The notes: generated by a model not told the origin, from the sequence alone. Positions 33,560-42,569 are shown, numbered from the stretch's first letter. The stretch: 64,000 nt of DNA from Chryseobacterium indologenes (GCA_002439165.1 DJTE01000035.1:28080-92079); one strand, 5' to 3'. Numbers and translations: made by a program.

Positions 33560-34471
33560 ATGGAAAAAATTTTGTCAGTAAAGAATTTAACTAAAAAATT
33601 CAAGCGAACTGTCGTAAACAATATCTCTTTCGATGTGGAAAGGGGAAATGTTTACGGATTACTGGGTCCTAACGGAAGCGGTAAATCTACAACATTCGGG
33701 ATGCTGTTATCTACCATCAATCCAACCAGTGGTGACTGGTACTGGTTCGGAAAGAAGGGAACGCAGCCTGATACCCTGAAAAAGATCGGGGCCATTATTG
33801 AGCAGCCCAATTTTTATCCTTACCTGAATGCGGAAACCAATCTCAAGATCGTTGCGGAAATCAAAGGAACTCCTCATACCAGAATTGATGAGGTCCTGAA
33901 AACCGTAGGTCTTCTGGAAAGGAAAAAGGATCCTTTCAGAACGTACTCCCTGGGTATGAAACAGCGTCTCTCTATTGCTTCTGCCATGCTGAACAATCCG
34001 GAAGTTCTGATTCTGGATGAGCCTACCAATGGTCTTGATCCGGAAGGAATTATACAGATACGGGAAATCATCAGTGCTATTGCCAAACAGGGCATCACCA
34101 TCATCATTGCCAGCCATCTTCTTGATGAAATTGAAAAGATATGCAGCCACGTGATTGTACTGAAAGAAGGAAATTCAATCTACTGTGGAAGAGTAGATGA
34201 AATGACGGCCAACAACGGCTATTTTGAATTAAAAGCAGATAACAATACTCAGCTTTTAAGTGCTCTGGAAGAACTGCAATGGTTTACCTCGGTAAAAGCA
34301 GAAGGTGAAATCATCAAAGCCCAGATTCGTGAAGACGCTTCTGTTTCTGCTTCCACCCTGAACCAAAAACTGGTGGAAAAAGGGATTTTCCTTTCTCATC
34401 TGACCAGAAAAAAACTGTCTCTTGAATCCCAATTCCTTGAACTTGTAAAAAACACCAACAGCCATGCTTAG
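33560..34471 (+). CDS. ABC transporter ATP-binding protein
   Basis: 303 residues. Walker A GPNGSGKST (about 36-44), Q-loop IEQPNFYP, signature YSLGMKQRLSIA, Walker B VLILDEPTNGLDPEG and the switch His in ASHLLDE. The C-terminal ~85 residues form the extra domain of the bacitracin/lantibiotic-type or ABC-2 exporters. It overlaps the permease gene by eight bases. It powers a two-gene ABC-2 exporter; what is exported is unknown. Confidence 0.93.
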   Translation: MEKILSVKNLTKKFKRTVVNNISFDVERGNVYGLLGPNGSGKSTTFGMLLSTINPTSGDWYWFGKKGTQPDTLKKIGAIIEQPNFYPYLNAETNLKIVAEIKGTPHTRIDEVLKTVGLLERKKDPFRTYSLGMKQRLSIASAMLNNPEVLILDEPTNGLDPEGIIQIREIISAIAKQGITIIIASHLLDEIEKICSHVIVLKEGNSIYCGRVDEMTANNGYFELKADNNTQLLSALEELQWFTSVKAEGEIIKAQIREDASVSASTLNQKLVEKGIFLSHLTRKKLSLESQFLELVKNTNSHA

Positions 34472-35309
34472 ATTATTAAAACTCGAATATTATAAAAACC
34501 TGAACTACCGACCGTTCAAGATTTTCACAGTGTTATATTTTGCTATTCTCACGGTCCTTCTTTTCATCGGACTTGTGGATCTGGATGTTTTCGGTGCTAC
34601 CATCAATCTGAAAGAGCAGGGCATTTACAACTTTCCCGAAATATGGAACTTTACCACCTGGATCGTAGCTCTGCTGAAGATCTTTCTTGGGCTCATCATT
34701 GTATTTTCAATTTCCCAGGAGTTTACCAACCGGATGTTTAAACAGAATACCATCGACGGGTTGAGCAGAAAGGAGTTTATCGGATCCAAGCTGCTGACCA
34801 TTACTATTTTTACGGCTATATCTACCTTGCTGGTATTCATTATTACTCTGTTTTTGGGTTATCAGTACTCCAATACGACAGATTCGGCTAAAGTTTTTGA
34901 AGAGATATTCTTTATCGGAAATTATTTTGTAAAGCTCTTTACTTTCTTCTGTTTCCTGATGTTTCTTTCCGTATTGCTCAGAAAATCAATGTTTGTCTTC
35001 CTGGGATTCTTTGTCTACTGGATCGCTGAAGGAATTCTGACGGTCATTGAAACCTTCCGGAAAGTAAAAGGGCTTCAGGAGCCTGAAAGACTGAAAGTGA
35101 TGAAAGACGACTTTTTCATTACCCATCTTCTGCCATTGGAAAGTATGTCCAGCCTTATTCCTAACCCTATGATGCGTCTGAAAACAGCCAAAATGATGGG
35201 ACTTCAGTATGAATTCACCTATCCTGTTGAAAGTCTTATCGCCTGCATCGTATGGTCCGGTATCTTTATTTTCGGTTCTTACTGGATCCTGAGAAAAAGG
35301 GATTGGTAA
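34464..35309 (+). CDS. ABC-2 type permease
   Basis: 281 residues with about six membrane helices (about 20-38, 62-85, 108-130, 145-175, 180-195 and 250-272) and the ABC-2 coupling region GLSRKEFIGSKLL. It overlaps the ATPase gene by eight bases and is therefore its partner. In bacteria such pairs export peptides, lipids or antibiotics, or act in envelope upkeep. A terminator follows. Confidence 0.9.
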   Translation: MLRLLKLEYYKNLNYRPFKIFTVLYFAILTVLLFIGLVDLDVFGATINLKEQGIYNFPEIWNFTTWIVALLKIFLGLIIVFSISQEFTNRMFKQNTIDGLSRKEFIGSKLLTITIFTAISTLLVFIITLFLGYQYSNTTDSAKVFEEIFFIGNYFVKLFTFFCFLMFLSVLLRKSMFVFLGFFVYWIAEGILTVIETFRKVKGLQEPERLKVMKDDFFITHLLPLESMSSLIPNPMMRLKTAKMMGLQYEFTYPVESLIACIVWSGIFIFGSYWILRKRDW

Positions 35310-35336
35310 GCCTTCCGTATTCGAATATTAAAAATC

Positions 35337-35363
35337 AAAGTGGTCCCGGGGATCACTTTTTTT
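35337..35363 (+). terminator. terminator of the ABC exporter operon
   Basis: AAAGTGGTC / GATCACTTT stem (one G-T pair), then a T-run to 35363. Confidence 0.75.
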
Positions 35364-35453
35364 ATGGCTGCAGGATTGACCTGAAAATGTTAAAAATATT
35401 CTCAATGTATGCAACTATATACTTTTTTTATTACTTTTATCAACATGACAGGA

Positions 35454-36134
35454 ATGAAAAAAATATATTATTTCCCAGGACTGATCAGTGCCTTATTAAT
35501 GCCTGTTCTGTTCTGGTATTATATTTCTCCGCATATTGACAGAACCGTTTACAGTCTGATTGATATTGGGCTGCCTTCAAAGAGTGCTCCTAATGATCCT
35601 TATGACCAGGCCTCTTTTGAACCTTTAAGAAACCGGGATTATCAACAGATTGCCGTCGGTCCAAATGAAGCCGGAAAAAACTCAGAACTCCATGTTTCAC
35701 AGCTTAAAAAGCTCAGAGCAGATAATAAAAAGAACTCCGGGATTGAGTTTGTTCTTTCAGACCGGAATACTTATGGAGATTTTGTTTCTGTTCTTAATGA
35801 CCTGCATAAAGCCAGAATGGATATGTTTGCAGTAGATGCCGGAAAAACAGGGCATATCTTTGCTCTGCATGAGTACATTTCTCCTGTAAAAAGCGGGGAA
35901 AAAGAAGATTTTGTTCTTTGTGGCACCATTTCCTCATACGGAGATACTTCTCAAAAAAACATCTGGAACTATATCGAAGATTTCAGTTCGTCCCAACACT
36001 ATACTCTGTTTACCCAACATCTGGTAAAGCTTCCACAGAAAGGCCTTCTGTTTGTTTTTGGATTTCTTTTACTGCTGCATCTTTCTATGCTGAGTATCAG
36101 GGAAAGATTTCAGGTGCATTATCAAAAGAAATAA
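35454..36134 (+). CDS. two-helix membrane protein, weakly ExbD/TolR-like
   Basis: 226 residues from the ATG at 35454; ATGs at 35445 and 35409 are in frame but add a poorly hydrophilic front. One membrane helix at about 5-23 and another near the end (LLFVFGFLLLLHLSML). The soluble middle contains FVLSDRNTYGDFVSVLNDLHKARMDMFAVD, which recalls the periplasmic domain of ExbD/TolR (a YGD-VL-L-KA pattern after a strand). The usual ExbD Asp in the membrane helix is not seen, and the C-terminal helix is not an ExbD feature. Function unknown. Confidence 0.55.
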   Translation: MKKIYYFPGLISALLMPVLFWYYISPHIDRTVYSLIDIGLPSKSAPNDPYDQASFEPLRNRDYQQIAVGPNEAGKNSELHVSQLKKLRADNKKNSGIEFVLSDRNTYGDFVSVLNDLHKARMDMFAVDAGKTGHIFALHEYISPVKSGEKEDFVLCGTISSYGDTSQKNIWNYIEDFSSSQHYTLFTQHLVKLPQKGLLFVFGFLLLLHLSMLSIRERFQVHYQKK

Positions 36135-36164
36135 GTCTGTAAAATCTTCCTGAACATTTTTATA

Positions 36165-36172
36165 TACATTTG
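36165..36172 (+). promoter_or_regulatory. -7 box of the WYL regulator gene
   Basis: TACATTTG. A possible GTG start at 36172 is inside it, which favours the ATG at 36199. Confidence 0.5.
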
Positions 36173-36198
36173 TGTACCTTACGGAATATGAGAAAACC

Positions 36199-36879
36199 AT
36201 GAACAGAATTGACAGGCTTATCTCTGTACTGACGACCCTTCAGTCTAAAAAGTTCGTGACTGCAGATTATATTGCCGATAAATATGAGATCAGTGTGAGA
36301 ACAGTATACAGGGATATAAAAGCCCTGGGAGAAATTGGCGTTCCCATTGATTATGAACCACAGAAAGGCTATACTGTCCTGCAGGGATTCTTTCTCCCTC
36401 CTGTACTGTTAACCAGTGATGAAGCGAATTCCCTGATCATGATCGCAAAGCTTTCGGAACGCTACACAGACAAGACCATTCATAAAAATGTTTCCAATGC
36501 CATTGATAAGATAAAATCGGTACTGCAGCACAGGGAAAAAGAAAAGGCGGATCTTCTCCAGGAAAAGATCGGTATTTATGTTTCTCCGGAAACAGGCCGC
36601 AACCGGGATCATCTTACCATCATTCAAAATGCAATTGTCGATAAGCAGATCCTGAAAATAAGCTACGTCAACAATCAAAATGAAGCCAGTGAAAGAGAAA
36701 TAGAACCGATTGGCATGAGCTTTTACACCAATCAGTGGCATCTTATCGGCTGGTGCCGGATCCGTAAGGCATACCGGGATTTTAAAGTGCTTCAGATCAG
36801 GGATCTGAAAAATACCGGACAGCCCTTCAGGAAAGAAGATCATTTTACCCTTCAGGAGTATATTAATTCTTTGACATAA
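36199..36879 (+). CDS. YafY-type transcriptional regulator (HTH plus WYL domain)
   Basis: 226 residues. The N-terminal winged helix is DRLISVLTTLQSKKFVTADYIADKYEISVRTVYRDIKALGEIGVPI. The C-terminal half holds the WYL domain (about 130-205), with QILKISYVNNQNEASEREIEPIGM and FYTNQWHLIGWCRIRKAYRDFKVLQI. WYL domains bind small ligands or nucleic acids and set regulator activity. It is followed 68 bases later by a zinc-ribbon gene, a common neighbour for this type of regulator. Confidence 0.9.
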   Translation: MNRIDRLISVLTTLQSKKFVTADYIADKYEISVRTVYRDIKALGEIGVPIDYEPQKGYTVLQGFFLPPVLLTSDEANSLIMIAKLSERYTDKTIHKNVSNAIDKIKSVLQHREKEKADLLQEKIGIYVSPETGRNRDHLTIIQNAIVDKQILKISYVNNQNEASEREIEPIGMSFYTNQWHLIGWCRIRKAYRDFKVLQIRDLKNTGQPFRKEDHFTLQEYINSLT

Positions 36880-36920
36880 TTTTTAAAACAGACTGACATA
36901 GGGTTGTCATTCTCCCCTTT

Positions 36921-36928
36921 TACCTTTG
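36921..36928 (+). promoter_or_regulatory. -7 box of the zinc-ribbon gene
   Basis: TACCTTTG, giving a leader of about 16 bases before the ATG at 36948. A TTG lies 14 bases upstream, closer than usual. Confidence 0.5.
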
Positions 36929-36947
36929 CAGGAAAATACGAGAAAAC

Positions 36948-37217
36948 ATGGATCAAACCTGCAAAAACTGTCAGAGCTGTGGAATGCCTCTGAAAAAATC
37001 ACCCAACGGAGGAGGAACGAATCGGGATGGAAGCATCAGCAAAATGTACTGCGGCTTCTGTTATGAAAACGGAAAATTTAAACAGCCTGATATCAACGCT
37101 CAGGAAATGCAGCATTTTGTAAAGCTTAAAATGAAAGAAATGGGATTTCCAGGATTTCTGGCCGGTTTATTTTCAAAAGGAATTCCTAAATTAGAACGTT
37201 GGAAAAACAAAAACTGA
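36948..37217 (+). CDS. zinc-ribbon protein
   Basis: 89 residues. Five cysteines set out two knuckles: C5, C8 and C11 (CKNCQSCGMP) and C35, C38 (YCGFCY). A helix-rich tail (LKMKEMGFPGFLAGLF) follows. This matches the putative zinc-ribbon proteins often found next to YafY/AraC regulators in Bacteroidetes and Firmicutes. The activity is unknown. Eight bases separate it from the HEAT-repeat gene, so the two are co-transcribed. Confidence 0.8.
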   Translation: MDQTCKNCQSCGMPLKKSPNGGGTNRDGSISKMYCGFCYENGKFKQPDINAQEMQHFVKLKMKEMGFPGFLAGLFSKGIPKLERWKNKN

Positions 37218-37225
37218 AAAATACA

Positions 37226-37744
37226 ATGACCATTGAAGAACTTTTTAAAGACAAGTCTGTAAAAGCCAAAGAAAAAACAGATATCATCAGTAAATGGATA
37301 CTGGACAGGTCACTGCCCGCCGATGAACTCATTGCCTTTGCTGAAAAAGCTAAAGATCCGGTAAAAGCTACCTGCGTTGAAGCCCTGGAATATGCTACCA
37401 AACAAAAGCCCGATATTGCCGATGAAACCATCCTGACTTTTGTAACCTCTACCCTTCCTGAAAAAGCACCCCGGATAAAATGGGAAAGCGCCAAAGTAAT
37501 CGGAAATATCGCTCATCTATTTCCCGATCAGCTGGAGAAACCAATCAGCGGACTGCTTGCCAATACGGGTCACGAAGGAACTGTGGTACGATGGAGTGCT
37601 GCCTTTGCTTTAGGAGAAATCCTTAAGCTGAAAACAAAATATAATACAGATCTTCTTCCTACCCTTGAAAGCATCTCTGGGAAGGAGGAAAAGAGCAGCA
37701 TCAAAAAGATTTATCTGGATGCTATCAAAAAAACAACAAAATAA
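37226..37744 (+). CDS. HEAT-repeat protein
   Basis: 172 residues from the ATG at 37226 (an in-frame TTG at 37199 overlaps the previous gene and was not used). Helical pairs repeat: TDIISKWILDRSLPADELIAF, VKATCVEALEYATKQKP, RIKWESAKVIGNIAHLFP, VVRWSAAFALGEILKLK, typical of HEAT/PBS-lyase-type scaffolds. It binds proteins or nucleic acids rather than catalysing. Joined to the zinc-ribbon gene; it ends 24 bases before the tandem repeat array. Confidence 0.8.
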   Translation: MTIEELFKDKSVKAKEKTDIISKWILDRSLPADELIAFAEKAKDPVKATCVEALEYATKQKPDIADETILTFVTSTLPEKAPRIKWESAKVIGNIAHLFPDQLEKPISGLLANTGHEGTVVRWSAAFALGEILKLKTKYNTDLLPTLESISGKEEKSSIKKIYLDAIKKTTK

Positions 37745-38335
37745 ATACCTTTGTGAGAATATAACTACAAACGTTATAGGTTTTGGAAACCTATAACGTT
37801 TTAATTTATCACGCAAACATCTGCAAATCCGCGAGATATTTTTTTACGCTCGCAGATAAAGCAGATTGAGCAGATTTTTATAGTATTGATGTTCAAAACC
37901 TACATCGATATAGTTCCCACAGATGACGCAGATCTTTTTTATAATTTCTGTTGAAAAGATGTAACTATAAACGTTTTGGAAACCTATAACGTTTTAATTT
38001 ATTACGCAAACATCTGCAAATCCGCGAGATATTTTTTTACACTCGCAGATAAAGCAGATTGAGCAGATTTTTATAGTATTGATGTTCAAAACCTACATCG
38101 ATATAGTTCCCACAGATGACGCAGATCTTTTTTTATAATTTCTGTTGAAAAGATGTAACTATAAACGTTTTGGAAACCTATAACGTTTTAATTTATCACG
38201 CAAACATCTGCAAATCCGCGAGATATTTTTTTTACGCTCGCAGATAAAGCAGATTGAGCAGATTTTTATAGTGCAGAATAATCAAAAAAAACTTGTGCCC
38301 GTTGCGTTTTCCAACTATAAAGTACCAATTTATAC
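37745..38335. other. 591-bp spacer filled by a tandem repeat array
   Basis: No gene. It is made up of 2.6 copies of a 193-194-bp unit (listed separately) and about 60 bases of ordinary AT-rich sequence before the end of the ABC-F gene. Confidence 0.8.
37762..38271 (+). repeat. tandem array, 2.6 copies of a 193-194-bp unit (module A family)
   Basis: The landmark TTTTGGAAACCTATAACG recurs at 37781, 37974 and 38168. Copy 1 keeps the whole first hairpin, arms AAACGTTATAGGTTT and AAACCTATAACGTTT (37769-37783 and 37787-37801). Copies 2 and 3 have lost the TTATAGG part of the left arm. Each unit then has ACGCAAACATCTGCAAATCC, a second hairpin GCGAG...CTCGC, and in the complete copies TTCCCACAGATGACGCAGATC. 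Copies are nearly identical, implying recent amplification or homogenisation. Confidence 0.9.
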
Positions 38336-39922
38336 TTATAAAATGATCTCCTTCTCTATTCCTATTTCCTCCAGGAAGATTTCATCATGGGAAATCACGA
38401 TCAGGGTTCCGTGATAGTCTTTCACAGATTCTGTTAAAATTTCAACGTTCTGTAAATCCAGGTTATTCGTGGGTTCATCCAGAATAATCATATCGGGAGC
38501 TGTATTGCTTACTGAAAGTCCGCAAAGGAGAAGTCTCAGGCGTTCTCCGCCACTTAATGCCCCGCATTTCTTATCCCAGGTTTCCTTTCTGAATAAAAAT
38601 CTGGTCAACAGAGTTTTCACCTCAGATTCTTCTAAAGCACCATCATTAAACTGCTGCACAAACTCCTCCACAGCAATATCCTCACAAATCACTGAATATT
38701 CCTGATCGATATAGAGAATGCTGAAATCTGATCTGATTATTTTTCCCGATTCAGGCTGAAGACTTCCCATCAGAAGCTTTATTAAGGTCGTTTTTCCCGA
38801 TCCGTTTGAACCTTTCACTGAAATCCTGTCTCCGCTGAAAATCTTAAAATTCAGATTTTCTTTCCACAGATTTTCAGATGTATACTGATAGTTCATCTCT
38901 TCCGCTGTAATCAGAATTTTTCCGGAATGCAGATTGGAATCGTTGAAAATAACTTTCATCTGGTCCGCATTCTTTACAGAAGAACGAAGACTTCTGAGAT
39001 CTCCGGAAATACCGCTGATCTTTTCGGCATGAATATTTTTCAGCTTAGAAGTATTTTTTTCGGCATTGTTCCGGAGGGTATTCATCATGATCCTGGCCAC
39101 TCCCGATTTTTCCTGTTTCTGTTTTCCTCTTGCATCCAGCTTCTGCTTACGTTCCAGGGTTTCGCGTTCTTTTTCCTTTGCTTTTTTCAGAGCGCGTTCT
39201 TTTGCATGAATATCATTCTGAAGAGCTTCCTGCTCAATAAGTTTCTGTTCTGTATAAAAATCATAGTTCCCTCCGTAAGCATGAATTCCCTGGCTGCTGA
39301 GTTCAAATATAGTATCGGCAAGATTAAGTAAAGCACGGTCATGGCTTACCATTACCACGGCTGCATCTGTTTTTTCAATAAGGTCATACAGGAGCTTTCT
39401 GCCTTCCAGATCCAGGTGGTTGGTAGGTTCGTCCATCAGGATAATTTCCGGCTGACTGATCTGAATTCCTGCCAGAAAGACTTTTGTTTTTTCCCCTCCG
39501 CTCAGGTTTTCCAGTTTCTGACTCAGTTCAAGATGTTCAATATTCCAGTGGCGTAAAGCATTCCGGCTGCGCTCCTCAATGTCCCAGTCATCATTTAAGG
39601 TTTCAAAATATTCTTCATCCACCTCACCTTCCGTAATTTTTTGAAGGGCTTCCAGTTTTTTGTCAATTTTCAGGCATTCTGCCACGGTCCGGTTATTCAG
39701 ATTTCCGAACATCTGCGGGACATAATACAGCTCACCTTTGACGGTAACACTACCTTCCAACGGCTGAATTTCTCCTGCTATGATTTTCAGCAGGGTCGAT
39801 TTTCCCATCCCGTTACTTCCGGTGAAAGCCGATCTGGTATGAGGCTGTATACTTAAATGAATATGATTGAAAAGGAGATTCCCTCCCGGGAACCCGTAGG
39901 ATATAGAATGAAGTAAAATCAT
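38336..39922 (-). CDS. ABC-F family ATPase (ribosome-associated type)
   Basis: 528 residues with two ATP-binding cassettes and no membrane helices. Cassette 1 has GSNGMGKST, LSGGEKTKVFLAG and ILMDEPTNHLDLEG; cassette 2 has GSNGSGKTT, LSGGERLRLLLCG and IILDEPTNNLDL. Between them (about 240-310) is the charged, Lys/Glu-rich P-site linker helix region. ABC-F proteins act on the ribosome E site; some protect against antibiotics and others aid stalled translation. The linker is short, so a resistance role cannot be claimed. Confidence 0.92.
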   Translation of the reverse strand: MILLHSISYGFPGGNLLFNHIHLSIQPHTRSAFTGSNGMGKSTLLKIIAGEIQPLEGSVTVKGELYYVPQMFGNLNNRTVAECLKIDKKLEALQKITEGEVDEEYFETLNDDWDIEERSRNALRHWNIEHLELSQKLENLSGGEKTKVFLAGIQISQPEIILMDEPTNHLDLEGRKLLYDLIEKTDAAVVMVSHDRALLNLADTIFELSSQGIHAYGGNYDFYTEQKLIEQEALQNDIHAKERALKKAKEKERETLERKQKLDARGKQKQEKSGVARIMMNTLRNNAEKNTSKLKNIHAEKISGISGDLRSLRSSVKNADQMKVIFNDSNLHSGKILITAEEMNYQYTSENLWKENLNFKIFSGDRISVKGSNGSGKTTLIKLLMGSLQPESGKIIRSDFSILYIDQEYSVICEDIAVEEFVQQFNDGALEESEVKTLLTRFLFRKETWDKKCGALSGGERLRLLLCGLSVSNTAPDMIILDEPTNNLDLQNVEILTESVKDYHGTLIVISHDEIFLEEIGIEKEIIL

Positions 39923-40162
39923 AATTTCTTTCTGATATAATGTTAAACGATGGTAACAATCCTGCTACCTATGATAAAAGTCTGAAAGAAACTGAATCCT
40001 ACATATCCGTATTTTGGGTTTTGAAAGTACAAATATACTACAAATCATTTAATTTCAGTTCTTTTTCATCCCGATACTGCAATTTCGGAGAATCAAACCT
40101 ATTCAGAAACAGCTTTATGAAAATGGAAGCGGTATAGATTTCTGCATTCTGCCAAAAATCCG

Positions 40163-40170
40163 TAACTTTG
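40163..40170 (+). promoter_or_regulatory. -7 box of the hpt promoter
   Basis: TAACTTTG, 19 bases before the ATG at 40190. No convincing -33 TTG. Confidence 0.5.
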
Positions 40171-40189
40171 CCACCTACTAAAATTTTTT

Positions 40190-40744
40190 ATGGAAAGCAT
40201 TAAAGTTCACGACAAAACTTTCGTTCCTTATCTGAAGGACGCCGAAATTCAGGAAATTGTAAAAGAAACAGCTTTAAAGATTTATGAAGACTACAAGGAT
40301 GAGGTTCCTGTTTTCATCGGTGTTTTGAACGGGGTGATCATGTTCTTCTCAGATCTTTTAAAATACTATCCGGGCGAATGCGAAATTGCTTTCATCCAAA
40401 TGAGTTCTTATGTGGGAACAGAATCTACGGGAATCGTTTACCAGAAAATGGAACTTACCAAAGACGTAAAAGACCGTCACATCATTCTTGTGGAAGATAT
40501 CGTTGATACCGGAAACACTGTGGAAAGTCTTTTCAAATATTTCAAGGAAACCCAACGTCCGAAATCAGTAAAACTGGCTTCTTTCCTATTAAAGCCTGAA
40601 GTGTACAAGAAAGATTTCAAACTGGATTATATCGGAAAAGAGATTCCTAATAAATTTGTTCTGGGATACGGACTTGATTATGATGAACTGGGAAGAAACC
40701 TTTCTAACCTTTATCAGCTGGAAGAAGGACAGATCAACCATTAA
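40190..40744 (+). CDS. hpt: hypoxanthine phosphoribosyltransferase
   Basis: 184 residues, salvaging hypoxanthine or guanine with PRPP. The PRPP-binding loop is ILVEDIVDTGNTVESL. The N-terminal VFIGVLNGVIMFFSDLL (PPi loop) and the flexible-loop MSSYVGTESTG are in place. It heads the flavobacterial cluster hpt-adk-obgE. The gap to adk (126 bp) holds an inverted repeat GCCTTTAGCTTT / AAAAGCTAAAGGC. Confidence 0.96.
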   Translation: MESIKVHDKTFVPYLKDAEIQEIVKETALKIYEDYKDEVPVFIGVLNGVIMFFSDLLKYYPGECEIAFIQMSSYVGTESTGIVYQKMELTKDVKDRHIILVEDIVDTGNTVESLFKYFKETQRPKSVKLASFLLKPEVYKKDFKLDYIGKEIPNKFVLGYGLDYDELGRNLSNLYQLEEGQINH

Positions 40745-40767
40745 TCACTGCTATTAGCTATCGGCTA

Positions 40768-40834
40768 TTAGCCTTTAGCTTTAAAATTTAATCGAAATAA
40801 AAGTAAAATATTAACTAAAAAAGCTAAAGGCCGG
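40768..40834. repeat. inverted repeat between hpt and adk
   Basis: GCCTTTAGCTTT (about 40770-40781) pairs with AAAGCTAAAGGC (about 40820-40831) around ~38 bases of A-rich sequence. Just before it are short TTAGC/ATCGGCTATTAGCC units. It is too loose for a clear terminator. Confidence 0.4.
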
Positions 40835-40870
40835 AAGCTGTACTGCCCAGGCCGGAAGCGCATCACAATT

Positions 40871-41449
40871 ATGATAAACATAGTTCTGTTTGGCCCTCCA
40901 GGAAGTGGAAAAGGAACACAGGCCCAAAATCTGATCGAAAAATTCAATTTAAAACAGATTTCAACAGGTGACCTTTTCAGGTATAACATGAAAAATGATA
41001 CTGAACTTGGGAAACTGGCAAAGTCTTACATTGATAAGGGCGAATTGGTTCCGGATCAGGTGACAACAGATATGCTGGTAGATGAAATCAGAAAGCCGAC
41101 TGACACCAACGGATTTATTTTTGACGGTTACCCGAGAACAGCTGCACAGACAGAAGCTCTGGAAAGAATCGTGAAAGAAGAGCTGAACGACAAGATCGAT
41201 ATCTGTCTTTCTTTGGTGGTAGAAGATAAAATTCTGGTGGAAAGAATCCTGAAAAGAGGAGAAACCAGTAAAAGATCTGATGACAGCAACATGGAGATCA
41301 TTGAAAACAGAATCAAAGAATATTATGCTAAAACAGCAGAAGTAGCCGAACTTTACAAACAGCAGGGCAAATATGTTGAGGTAAACGGTGTAGGCGAAAT
41401 CGATGAGATTTCCCAGAAGCTTTTTGCTGAAGTAGAGAAAATAAAATAG
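40871..41449 (+). CDS. adk: adenylate kinase, short-LID form
   Basis: 192 residues, interconverting ATP + AMP and 2 ADP. P-loop GPPGSGKGTQ (8-17), the AMP-site region STGDLFR, FDGYPRTAAQ, and a short LID (RILKRGETSKRSDD) without a zinc finger. Part of the hpt-adk-obgE group. Confidence 0.97.
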   Translation: MINIVLFGPPGSGKGTQAQNLIEKFNLKQISTGDLFRYNMKNDTELGKLAKSYIDKGELVPDQVTTDMLVDEIRKPTDTNGFIFDGYPRTAAQTEALERIVKEELNDKIDICLSLVVEDKILVERILKRGETSKRSDDSNMEIIENRIKEYYAKTAEVAELYKQQGKYVEVNGVGEIDEISQKLFAEVEKIK

Positions 41450-41520
41450 TTAAAAGTTGTGAGTGATGAGTTATAAGTTTTTACAATTCATAGCTCATAA
41501 TTCATAACTCATAACTCCTA
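41450..41520. repeat. short ATAACTCAT-type repeats with inverted copies
   Basis: Units GAGTTATAAG / AACTCATAACTC occur in both orientations, making a loose hairpin in the adk-obgE gap. Confidence 0.5.
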
Positions 41521-41530
41521 ATTATAAGAA

Positions 41531-42514
41531 ATGTCAAATTTTGTAGATTACGTAAAGATCCATTGTAAAAGTGGACACGGAGGCGCGGGTTCTGCCCATC
41601 TCCGCCGTGAAAAATATATTCCTAAAGGAGGTCCTGACGGTGGTGACGGAGGCCGCGGCGGGCACATCATCATGAGAGGAAATGCCAATGAATGGACGCT
41701 TCTTCCCTTACGCTATACCCGTCATGTAAAGGCGGAACGTGGTGAAAACGGAGGCAAAAGCCAGCTTACAGGGGCAGATGGAGATGATATTTATATTGAT
41801 GTACCCATTGGTACGATTGCCAAAAATGAAGAGGGCGAAATCATCGGCGAAATCCTTGAAGACAAGCAGGAAATTATCCTGATGCGTGGTGGAAAAGGAG
41901 GTTTGGGAAATGAACATTTCAAATCTTCTACCAACCAGACACCAAGATACGCACAGCCCGGGCTTCCGGGAGAAGAAGGCTATATCGTCTTCGAACTTAA
42001 GATTCTTGCGGATGTAGGTCTTGTAGGATTTCCAAATGCCGGAAAATCTACTCTATTAGCTTCAGTTTCTGCAGCAAAACCTAAAATCGCCAATTATGCG
42101 TTTACCACGCTGACACCTAACCTGGGAATCGTAGACTACAGAAATTACAAGTCATTTGTAATGGCTGATATTCCGGGGATTATTGAAGGAGCTGCTGAAG
42201 GAAAAGGATTAGGACACCGCTTCTTAAGACATATTGAAAGAAACTCTATCCTGTTATTCTTAATTCCGGCTGATTCTGAAGATCATTTCCAGGAATTTAA
42301 AATTCTGGAGAATGAATTAAAGGAATATAATCCTGAACTTCTGGATAAAGATTTTATTGTTTCGGTTTCAAAATCCGATCTTCTGGATGACGAGCTGAAA
42401 AAAGAAATCTCTGCAGAGTTCCCTGAAAACAGACAGCCGCTGTTCTTCTCCGGCGTTACAGGTGAAGGCCTTGTGGAACTGAAAGATGCGATCTGGAAAA
42501 AACTTCACGGATAA
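41531..42514 (+). CDS. obgE: GTPase Obg/CgtA, ribosome assembly and stringent-response GTPase
   Basis: 327 residues. Residues 1-157 form the Gly-rich Obg fold (GGPDGGDGGRGG). The G domain follows with G1 GFPNAGKST (166-174), G2 TTLTPN, G3 DIPG and G4 SKSD. There is no extra C-terminal OCT domain, as usual outside Firmicutes. It binds the 50S subunit and responds to ppGpp. Last gene of the hpt-adk-obgE cluster, followed by a strong terminator. Confidence 0.97.
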   Translation: MSNFVDYVKIHCKSGHGGAGSAHLRREKYIPKGGPDGGDGGRGGHIIMRGNANEWTLLPLRYTRHVKAERGENGGKSQLTGADGDDIYIDVPIGTIAKNEEGEIIGEILEDKQEIILMRGGKGGLGNEHFKSSTNQTPRYAQPGLPGEEGYIVFELKILADVGLVGFPNAGKSTLLASVSAAKPKIANYAFTTLTPNLGIVDYRNYKSFVMADIPGIIEGAAEGKGLGHRFLRHIERNSILLFLIPADSEDHFQEFKILENELKEYNPELLDKDFIVSVSKSDLLDDELKKEISAEFPENRQPLFFSGVTGEGLVELKDAIWKKLHG

Positions 42515-42569
42515 CATTGATATTAAAAATTCATGGGCTTTGGTTTCGGCTGAAGCTGCAAAAGATAAT

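Noticed and set aside
33560..36134. Bacteriocin or lantibiotic cluster around the ABC exporter
   Set aside because: No precursor peptide, modification enzyme or immunity gene is visible; the ATPase-permease pair is generic.
37745..38335. CRISPR array suspected from regularly spaced repeats
   Set aside because: The whole 193-194-bp unit repeats with no variable spacers, and there are no cas genes; it is a plain tandem duplication.
38336..39922. Antibiotic-resistance ABC-F gene
   Set aside because: The linker between the cassettes is short and generic, so a target-protection role cannot be supported.
39940..40137. 65-codon open frame before hpt
   Set aside because: Poor composition, no promoter box or conserved pattern, and it lies in the leader region of hpt.
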